Origin: JAGXFP01 sp046484585
GTDB taxonomy: Bacteria; Desulfobacterota; Desulfobulbia; Desulfobulbales; JAGXFP01
DNA: 11,876 bases
Reading direction: 5' to 3'
Assembly (NCBI GenBank): GCA_046484585.1
Contig: JAWOIQ010000167.1
Span: 1-11,876, forward strand
In this document: positions 1 to 4,950 of the stretch, piece by piece
Position numbering within the stretch: the first letter of the stretch is position 1
How the letters are laid out: the number at the start of each line of letters is the position of its first letter
Notes under the pieces: model-generated
The model's input: the letters and a program-made list of their open reading frames with translations, nothing else
Told to the model about the DNA's origin: nothing
Databases searched by the model: none
Program-made: the position numbers and the translations under genes

Positions 1-861
1 CGCGAGATCATCCTGCTGGATAATGCCAGTACGGACAACTCTCTGGAGGTCGCGCGACGCTTCCCTGGGGTGCGGCTGATGGTGCAGAGCCGGAACACCG
101 GCTTTGCCCGGGGCAATAATCTGGCCATGGAGGCTTCTTCCGAACAGTCCGAATGGATCGCGCTCGTCAACCCCGATGTCTTTGCTGAACCGCGCTGGCT
201 GGAGGAGCTGTTGGCGGGGGCCCGGGCTAATCCGGGGTTCGAGGTGATCGGCGGCAAAATGCTCAACGCAGGCGATCCGATGATTTTGGACGGTATCGGC
301 GATGCGTACCATATAAGCGGTCTGGTGTGGCGTATGGGATATGGCGCTCCGACGTCGGTTTCCGCCGAAAATGAAAGCGAAATCTTCTCGCCCTGCGCGG
401 CGGCGGCCTTGTATCGACGTCGAGCTCTGCTTGAGATGGGTGGTTTCGACGAGGATTTTTTTTGTTATGTTGAAGATGTCGATCTCGGTTTCCGCTTGAG
501 GCTGGCGGGATATCGTTGCCTTTATGTGCCGGCCGCGGTGGCGCATCATGTCGGCTCGGCCAGTACCGGCGGGCAGCATAGCGATTTCGCGGTCTACCAC
601 GGGCACCGCAATCTGGTCTGGACATATGTTAAGGATATGCCGGGCCTTTTGTTCTGGGCATTTCTGCCGCTTCATCTGGCCATGAACCTCCTTGCCCTGG
701 CGGTGTTCGTGGTGCGGGGCCAGGGCGGCGTGATCCTCCGGGCCAAGCGGGATGCCTTACAGGGCATTCCGAGGATGTGGCGTAAGCGTAAGCAGGTACA
801 GGATAAAAGAGTGGCTGCCTCCCTCGATATCCTCCGGGTAATGGAAAAACGTTTCTGGTGA
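1..861 (+). CDS. Glycosyltransferase family 2, 5'-truncated by window edge
   Basis: The reading frame is open from base 1 (REIILLDNASTDNS...), so the gene starts upstream of the window; a GTG at 70 is internal and not the start. What is visible is a GT-A fold glycosyltransferase of the rhamnosyltransferase-like GT2 type. It shows the nucleotide-binding DNAS-TDNS motif, NTGFARGNN, the metal-site region NPDVF, and the acceptor/catalytic segment GGFDEDFFCYVEDVDLGFRLR. The last roughly 80 residues contain a hydrophobic stretch (GLLFWAFLPLHLAMNLLALAVFVV), probably a membrane-associated helix, then a basic tail. About 25-30 N-terminal residues are probably missing. The enzyme likely adds one sugar to a lipid-linked repeat unit at the cytoplasmic membrane; donor and acceptor cannot be read from sequence. 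The next glycosyltransferase starts 4 bp after its TGA, so the two are probably co-translated. Confidence 0.9.
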   Translation, partial: REIILLDNASTDNSLEVARRFPGVRLMVQSRNTGFARGNNLAMEASSEQSEWIALVNPDVFAEPRWLEELLAGARANPGFEVIGGKMLNAGDPMILDGIGDAYHISGLVWRMGYGAPTSVSAENESEIFSPCAAAALYRRRALLEMGGFDEDFFCYVEDVDLGFRLRLAGYRCLYVPAAVAHHVGSASTGGQHSDFAVYHGHRNLVWTYVKDMPGLLFWAFLPLHLAMNLLALAVFVVRGQGGVILRAKRDALQGIPRMWRKRKQVQDKRVAASLDILRVMEKRFW

Positions 862-865
862 AAAA

Positions 866-1834
866 TTGAATTCTCCTCTTCAACCTGTTTCGGTAATTAT
901 CGTCAACTACAACGCCGGCGAACTGCTTGGTGATTGCGTTCGCTCGGCCCTGGCTCAGGCGGAACAGGTGATTGTCGTCGATAACTATTCATTCGATTCG
1001 AGCCTGATCGGCCTGGGCCCGCTTTTTGCCGGGGAAGGTCGATTGCTGATCCATCGTTCGCAGCGCAATCAGGGTTTCGCGGCGGGCTGTAACCTTGGCC
1101 TGAATTTGGCGGCTCAGCCATATCTGCTGTTTCTAAATCCCGACTGCATTCTCGCGCCGGACTCGTTGCGGCGCCTGGTTCAAGTGCTGGACAGCGATTC
1201 AAGCATCGGCATGGTGGGCGGGCGGTTGACCAACCTTGACGGCAGCGAGCAGGGCGGGGGGCGGCGGGCGGTTCCCACGCCGTGGCGTTCATTCGTGCGG
1301 GCTTTCGGTTTGTCGCGGTGGTCAGATCGGTGGCCGAAGCTCTTTTTCGATTTTCATCTGCACACCCAACCGCTGCCCGATTCTCCCATTGAAGTCGAAG
1401 CGGTTTCCGGGTCACTGATGCTGGTGAGTAGGGCGGCGATCGATGATGTCGGTGTCTGGGACGAGGAGTATTTCCTGCACTGCGAGGATCTGGATTGGTG
1501 CATGCGCTTCAGACAGCGGGGCTGGAAGATCCTTTTCGTTCCCGACGCGCCGGTGGTCCACTACCGCTGCCATTGCAGCCATGCCCGGCCGGTTTTTGTC
1601 GAGTGGCACAAGCACAAGGGCATGATGCGTTTTTATCGCAAGTTTTTCCGGCATCAATATCCCGGAGTTCTGATGGGTCTGGTTGCTTTAGGAGTCTGGC
1701 TGCGTTTCGGTTTGGTTGCGGCCGCCAAGTCTTCATCATTGGTGGTTGAGCGATATATGATGAATTCGCAAAAAGTCAAAAATGGGATGGCCAAGCAAAA
1801 ATTGTCAGATCCAAGGCGCGCGAATTTCGAGTAA
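866..1834 (+). CDS. Glycosyltransferase family 2 (rhamnosyltransferase-like)
   Basis: A full-length 322-aa GT2 enzyme. Residues about 7-25 form the first beta strand (PVSVIIVNYNAG), followed by VIVVDNYS, QRNQGFAAGCNLGL, the metal-binding segment LFLNPDC, and the catalytic segment near FLHCEDLDWCMRFRQRGW. A hydrophobic segment near the C-terminus (GVLMGLVALGVWLRFGLVAAA) suggests membrane association. The start is TTG at 866: no in-frame ATG or GTG lies before the first beta strand, and GGTGA at 857-861, overlapping the upstream stop, can act as a Shine-Dalgarno site. It probably transfers a sugar in repeat-unit assembly; the sugar is unknown. The last roughly 25 residues (from about MMNSQKVKNG) do not look like family sequence. 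They coincide with an inverted-repeat region, so the native C-terminus may have been replaced by repeat-encoded residues. Confidence 0.9.
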   Translation: MNSPLQPVSVIIVNYNAGELLGDCVRSALAQAEQVIVVDNYSFDSSLIGLGPLFAGEGRLLIHRSQRNQGFAAGCNLGLNLAAQPYLLFLNPDCILAPDSLRRLVQVLDSDSSIGMVGGRLTNLDGSEQGGGRRAVPTPWRSFVRAFGLSRWSDRWPKLFFDFHLHTQPLPDSPIEVEAVSGSLMLVSRAAIDDVGVWDEEYFLHCEDLDWCMRFRQRGWKILFVPDAPVVHYRCHCSHARPVFVEWHKHKGMMRFYRKFFRHQYPGVLMGLVALGVWLRFGLVAAAKSSSLVVERYMMNSQKVKNGMAKQKLSDPRRANFE

Positions 1835-1875
1835 TGAAGCGTACTTCAGTGCGCTGCAATGACGAGACAATTTGC
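1797..1875. repeat. Inverted-repeat element across GT2 stop / SDR 5' region
   Basis: AAATTGTC at 1799-1806 is the reverse complement of GACAATTT at 1866-1873, and GC flanks both arms. Inside is a smaller hairpin, GAAG-CGTA-CTTC (about 1837-1848). The stretch spans the TAA of the upstream glycosyltransferase (1832-1834). It resembles, from memory and unverified, intergenic repeats of deltaproteobacterial genomes that continue into a TTTTTGCGACGCCATC-like tail (here about 1898-1913). The true element borders are unclear and may run from about 1770 to 1915. It is probably a dispersed non-coding repeat that now supplies the end of the glycosyltransferase frame. Confidence 0.4.
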
Positions 1876-1938
1876 AGCAACGCAGGAGGTGGCGACTTTT
1901 TGCGACGCCATCATGCTGCAAGAGCTAAACGCTTCAAG

Positions 1939-1978
1939 CTAAAAGCTGCAAGGTTAAGGGCAGATACAAGGTTCAAGT
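1939..1978. repeat. Short CAAGGTT-type heptad remnant upstream of SDR start
   Basis: The segment contains AAGCTGCAAGGTTAAGG and ACAAGGTTCAAG, the same word family as the heptad arrays around wzb, wza and wzc. It lies directly before the chosen start of the SDR gene at 1993. Only a left-type arm is visible; no matching AACCTTG arm was found nearby. This is a weak, short match that could be a decayed array. Confidence 0.4.
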
Positions 1979-1992
1979 TGACAAATTCGCAA

Positions 1993-3036
1993 ATGAATGA
2001 AGGGGCGGCTGCCGGTGTGCTCGGCGCGGGAAGTATGGTCGGTGAAAGCCTGATTCCGCTCTTGATTAATGAAGGTCGGCACGTGTTTGCCTTTTCCAGA
2101 AAAGCGCCGGTCGCCAACGCGGAAGCTGGAGTGAGCTGGATGCGGCTTTCCGTGCCCGGGTACATCTCTTCCGAAGTAACCGATCACGGGATAAGCCACC
2201 CAGGATTGGCCAATCTCCCATCCGGTAAGCGATTACAGGGTGGTGGAGATGCAAGGCATCGGCCTGCGATGTGTACTGCTGTACATGAGCAGGCCGATAA
2301 CACAGTAGATTCGGCGCCCTGTGATCGCTTCCCTTCCGAAGTGCCTGCCGTCGAGGAGTGGCTGTGCCTGGCCCCCATACGGGTCCTGCCCGATTATTTT
2401 TCGATGCTCGAAACAGCCGGGGTTCGTCGAATCGTAGCCCTTTCATCAACGAGCCGCTTTACCAAGACCACCTCATTGGACCCGGCTGAAAAGGCTGATG
2501 CCGCAAGTTTAGCCGAGGGCGAAGAGCGTTTGAAGGCATGGGCGGAAAGTAAAGGTGTTGAGTGGGTAATACTCCGGCCCACCTTGATTTACGGTTTGGG
2601 CCGCGACAGGAATATCAGTGAGATTGCCCGCTTTATTCGCCGCTTTCGATTTTTCCCATTCTTCGGCAAAGCCGGGGGCCTGCGCCAGCCGATCCACGTT
2701 GAAGATGTTGCTGCCGCCTGTGTTTCAGCCCTGAAAAATCCTATAGCGGCAAACCGGGCCTACAATATTTCCGGTGGCGAAACCCTGCCTTACCGGGATA
2801 TGGTTGGTCGTGTCTTTGCGGCCCTGCATCGCCGGCGGCTTTCGGTGATGATCCCCCTGGCGGCTTTCCGCGTGTCGGTGAGCTGCCTGCGGCTTTTGCC
2901 GAGATACCGCCACTGGTCGGCGGAAATGGCGGAGCGGATGAACCGTGATATGGTCTTTACCCACGCCGAGGCGGCAGCTGATCTCGGTTTTTCACCCAGA
3001 CCGTTTCGGCTGGGGGGGGAGGATCTGCCCCAATAA
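1993..3036 (+). CDS. SDR-family NAD(P)-binding sugar epimerase/dehydratase-like protein with in-frame insertion
   Basis: A 347-aa Rossmann protein. The dinucleotide-binding loop GVLGAGSMVGE is near the N-terminus, followed by LAPIRVLPDYF, RRIVALSSTSRFTK, WVILRPTLIYG, QPIHVEDVAAACVSAL and AYNISGGETLPY, all typical of extended or atypical SDRs in polysaccharide clusters. The usual YxxxK pair is not evident; the aligned place reads ASLAEGEERLKAWAE, so catalysis may be atypical. ATG 1993 was chosen because the Rossmann strand begins within eight residues. The frame stays open back to ATG 1834, which overlaps the upstream TAA, but those 53 extra residues are encoded by repeat-like DNA. Neither start has a clear Shine-Dalgarno site. 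Residues about 62-117 come from a 165-bp insertion. Without it, VPGYISSEV runs straight into PAVEEWLCLAP and the protein is 292 aa, which fits the family better. Substrate is unknown. It is not obviously a pseudogene, since the frame is intact. Confidence 0.8.
   Translation: MNEGAAAGVLGAGSMVGESLIPLLINEGRHVFAFSRKAPVANAEAGVSWMRLSVPGYISSEVTDHGISHPGLANLPSGKRLQGGGDARHRPAMCTAVHEQADNTVDSAPCDRFPSEVPAVEEWLCLAPIRVLPDYFSMLETAGVRRIVALSSTSRFTKTTSLDPAEKADAASLAEGEERLKAWAESKGVEWVILRPTLIYGLGRDRNISEIARFIRRFRFFPFFGKAGGLRQPIHVEDVAAACVSALKNPIAANRAYNISGGETLPYRDMVGRVFAALHRRRLSVMIPLAAFRVSVSCLRLLPRYRHWSAEMAERMNRDMVFTHAEAAADLGFSPRPFRLGGEDLPQ
2168..2342. mobile_element. MITE-like palindromic insertion with 10-bp direct repeats, in frame inside SDR gene
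   Basis: CTTCCGAAGT occurs at 2168-2177 and again at 2333-2342, exactly 165 bp (55 codons) apart. Between them lie 155 bp whose ends are inverted: CGATCACGGG at 2181-2190 against CCCTGTGATCG at 2317-2327 (one extra base on the right). Inside are GCCACCC (2195-2201) facing GGGTGG (2238-2243), a perfect 12-bp palindrome GATTGGCCAATC (2204-2215), and a long hairpin at 2258-2298. Removing one direct repeat plus the insert restores a smooth family-like protein. The frame through the insert has no stop. This is the architecture of a small non-autonomous element with a target-site duplication. It resembles in principle the in-frame Rickettsia palindromic elements. No transposase is present, and the family was not identified. 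Confidence 0.75.
2258..2298. repeat. Long hairpin inside the SDR insertion
   Basis: ATCGGCCTGC (2258-2267) is a perfect reverse complement of GCAGGCCGAT (2289-2298). Within the loop, TGTAC (2272-2276) pairs with GTACA (2281-2285) around a TGCT tetraloop, extended by two G-T wobbles. The result is a nearly continuous 41-nt stem-loop with a small internal bulge. It is the strongest structure of the insertion and would also form in the mRNA of the host gene. Confidence 0.75.
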
Positions 3037-3146
3037 AGCTTTTACCTGAATCCGTGACTGACGGCTTCGTGGGGAATTTCATTTTATCAGTCTGTAATTG
3101 CATTAGATAATCGTTTTCCCTGGATCGCCATGGTTCACCCCGCCGC

Positions 3147-3209
3147 CCTGCGGGGCGCCCCGATAACGGCGCATCTGCGCCCCGCAGGAAGTGCCCTCCT
3201 TAAAGGAGG
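3147..3209. repeat. Tandem strong stem-loops in the SDR-gmd gap
   Basis: CCTGCGGGGCGC (3147-3158) is a perfect 12-bp reverse complement of GCGCCCCGCAGG (3177-3188) with an 18-nt loop. Directly after it, CCTCCTTAAAGGAGG (3195-3209) is a 7-bp-arm palindrome with a single central base. There is no following T-tract, so a classical intrinsic terminator is not supported. A processing, attenuation or repeat-derived role is possible. Its position separates the glycosyltransferase/SDR block from the gmd block. Confidence 0.6.
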
Positions 3210-3341
3210 ATTGAACAGAACCCTTGGGGTGCTGTGTTGGCAACTCGTTGATATACCATTAGTATTATCGACATCGTTACCGCCTTGCATCTGCACCGTT
3301 CTCGAACGCTCACGGATTCAGGTTTTAATCAAGTCAGAAAG

Positions 3342-3376
3342 TTGAGTTTACAATTTAAATAAGTATTTAGAGGGAG
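3342..3376 (+). promoter_or_regulatory. Candidate gmd promoter and ribosome-binding site
   Basis: TTGAGT (3342-3347) and TATTTA (3364-3369) are separated by 16 bp in a locally AT-rich stretch, a plausible but imperfect sigma-70-like pair. It would put the transcript start very close to the gene, so the true elements may lie slightly upstream. GAGGGAG (3370-3376) is a good Shine-Dalgarno match 10 bp ahead of the gmd ATG. The promoter call is weak; the ribosome-binding site is stronger. Confidence 0.35.
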
Positions 3377-3386
3377 AAATTCAGGA

Positions 3387-4472
3387 ATGAAAAAGAAGGC
3401 GTTAATTACAGGGGTTACCGGCCAGGATGGATCATATCTTGCCGAGTTCCTCTTGGCAAAAGGTTATGAAGTCCACGGTCTTAAAAGGCGATCCTCATCT
3501 TTCAATACCGAGCGGATAGACCATCTTTATCAGGATCCCCATGAGAAGGGGCGTGGTTTTATTCTGCATTATGGCGATATGACCGACTCGAGCAGCCTGG
3601 TTCGGGTTATTCAGGCGATTCAACCCGATGAACTTTATAATCTGGCGGCCCAGAGCCATGTGGCGGTTTCCTTTGAAGAGCCGGAGTACACCGCTAATTC
3701 GGATGCCCTGGGTACTCTGCGTCTGCTTGAGGCCATCAAAATCCTGGGGCTCGAGAAGAAAACCAGATTCTATCAGGCCTCGACCTCGGAACTTTTCGGC
3801 AAGGTCCAGGAAACCCCGCAAACTGAAACCACCCCGTTCTACCCGCGCTCTCCCTACGCCGTCGCCAAGATTTATGCCTACTGGATTACGGTGAACTATC
3901 GCGAGGCTTACGGGATTTATGCCTGCAACGGCATCCTTTTCAATCATGAGTCGCCGGTCCGGGGCGAAACCTTCGTTACCAGAAAGATTACCAGGGCCCT
4001 GGCCAGAATCAAACTCGGCCTTCAGGATTGCCTCTATCTCGGAAACCTCGACGCGAAACGCGACTGGGGCCATGCCCGGGACTATGTCGAGATGCAGTGG
4101 CTGATGCTCCAGCAGGACGAGCCCGAGGATTTTGTCATTGCCAGCGGCGAGCATTACAGCGTCCGCGACTTTGTCAACGCGGCCGCCGATGAAATAGGCC
4201 TTTCCATTACCTGGAAGGGCAAAGGGCTTGATGAGAAAGGTTATGACGCCAAGGGCGGCTGCATCGTCCAGGTCGACTCCCGTTATTTTCGGCCCACCGA
4301 GGTCGATACTCTCCTGGGCGACCCCACCAAGGCCAGGGAAAAACTGGGCTGGACCACCAAAATATCCTTTCCGGAACTGGTGGCGGAGATGGTTCGTGAA
4401 GACCTGAAAGCCGCCGAACGCGACGAACTGGTCAAGCGAAAGGGGTATGCGGTTTTTAATCACCATGAGTAG
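3387..4472 (+). CDS. gmd: GDP-mannose 4,6-dehydratase
   Basis: The protein is 361 aa, close to the family's usual length. It converts GDP-D-mannose to GDP-4-dehydro-6-deoxy-D-mannose in the cytoplasm, the first step to GDP-L-fucose and related 6-deoxyhexoses. The N-terminal NADP-binding loop is TGVTGQDGSYLAE (from residue 8), followed by LKRRSSSFNTERIDHLY, which fits the NADP adenosine-phosphate site, and NLAAQSHVAVSF. Active-site residues are visible as ASTSELFG (Thr133, Glu135) and SPYAVAK (Tyr157, Lys161). The signatures FNHESPVRGETFVTRKI and RDWGHARDYVEMQW are highly characteristic of Gmd. ATG 3387 has a GAGGGAG site upstream. The product feeds Fcl, encoded two genes downstream. Just after its TAG begins a heptad-repeat arm, so the original gmd-fcl junction appears to have been invaded. 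Confidence 0.97.
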   Translation: MKKKALITGVTGQDGSYLAEFLLAKGYEVHGLKRRSSSFNTERIDHLYQDPHEKGRGFILHYGDMTDSSSLVRVIQAIQPDELYNLAAQSHVAVSFEEPEYTANSDALGTLRLLEAIKILGLEKKTRFYQASTSELFGKVQETPQTETTPFYPRSPYAVAKIYAYWITVNYREAYGIYACNGILFNHESPVRGETFVTRKITRALARIKLGLQDCLYLGNLDAKRDWGHARDYVEMQWLMLQQDEPEDFVIASGEHYSVRDFVNAAADEIGLSITWKGKGLDEKGYDAKGGCIVQVDSRYFRPTEVDTLLGDPTKAREKLGWTTKISFPELVAEMVREDLKAAERDELVKRKGYAVFNHHE

Positions 4473-4480
4473 AAGGGCAG

Positions 4481-4570
4481 GTTAGGGGTTAGGGGTTAGG
4501 AAAAGATTAGTGAGGGGTGAGGGGTTAGAAGTGAGGCTTTGACTTGAAGCTTGCAGCTTGAAGCTTGCGA
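4481..4570. repeat. Left heptad arrays of the four-helix-bundle cassette
   Basis: Successive 7-mers are visible: GTTAGGG twice plus GTTAGG (4481-4500); GTGAGGG twice, GTTAGAA and GTGAGGC (4510-4537); then a second word family, CTTGAAG, CTTGCAG, CTTGAAG, CTTGCGA (4543-4570). The second family resembles the CCTTGAA words flanking the wzb and wzc gaps, so two repeat types meet here. Confidence 0.75.
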
Positions 4571-4584
4571 TGAGTGAGGGATGG

Positions 4585-4950
4585 ATGAAGAGAAAACATC
4601 ATGATTTGCTTGTCTGGCAGGAGGCTATGCTGCTGGTTCAGGAGATTTATCAGGTTACGGCCCGTTTTCCGCAAGAAGAATTATATGCCTTAACAAGCCA
4701 GATGCGCCGGGCCGCCGTTTCTATTCCCAGTAATATCGCTGAAGGGGCAGGGCGCACCGGCCAAAAGGAATTCCTGCAATTTCTCTCGATTGCACGTGGA
4801 TCTTTAAGCGAATTGGAAACACAAATATTAATAAGTGATAATTTGGGATATCTTTCCGTCAAAAAAATCCTTCTTGATAAAGTGGATAAAGTTTTTAGAC
4901 TTCTTGCCGGCCTGATAAATTCCTTGAGAAAAGAGATAGACAAAAAATGA
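4585..4950 (+). CDS. Four-helix-bundle protein (S23 / 23S rRNA intervening-sequence type)
   Basis: A 121-aa protein with the family signature: LLVWQEAMLLVQEIYQVT, FPQEELYALTSQMRRAA, VSIPSNIAEGAGR, KEFLQFLSIARGSLSELETQ and a final helix ending in basic residues. ATG 4585 fits the family N-terminus (KRKHHDLLVW), with GAGGGA just upstream; TTG 4558 and ATG 4570 are longer in-frame alternatives inside the repeat. The family is found as ORFs within 23S rRNA intervening sequences and as stand-alone genes, and is related to the Avd accessory protein of diversity-generating retroelements. Its biochemical role is not established; RNA or nucleic-acid binding is often proposed. It has no obvious place in sugar metabolism, and its AT-richer sequence contrasts with gmd and fcl. 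Its TGA overlaps the fcl ATG by 4 bp, giving translational coupling. It is enclosed by inverted heptad arms, so it probably arrived as a cassette. Confidence 0.88.
   Translation: MKRKHHDLLVWQEAMLLVQEIYQVTARFPQEELYALTSQMRRAAVSIPSNIAEGAGRTGQKEFLQFLSIARGSLSELETQILISDNLGYLSVKKILLDKVDKVFRLLAGLINSLRKEIDKK

Larger units (their letters stand above)
3037..3386. other. 350-bp non-coding gap with hairpins ahead of gmd
   Basis: No convincing gene is seen here. The first roughly 90 bp are AT-rich. The middle holds a GC-rich perfect inverted repeat and a short palindrome (3147-3209, listed separately). The last roughly 60 bp before gmd are AT-rich and could hold its promoter. A 71-codon frame (3130-3345) has no recognisable protein features. 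Unlike later gaps, this one has no heptad arrays. Confidence 0.6.

Noticed and set aside
1993..3036. SDR gene as a disrupted pseudogene
   Set aside because: The insertion is a multiple of three with no stop, and all downstream family motifs remain in frame, so the gene may still be functional.
3130..3345. 71-codon frame (or a 44-codon form from TTG 3211) in the SDR-gmd gap
   Set aside because: It runs through GC hairpins and an AT-rich promoter-like region, shows no domain or composition like its neighbours, and AAAGGAGG lies only 1 bp before the TTG.
3495..4466. 323-codon open frame on the minus strand
   Set aside because: It is antisense to gmd, which has full family motifs; the reverse frame has none.
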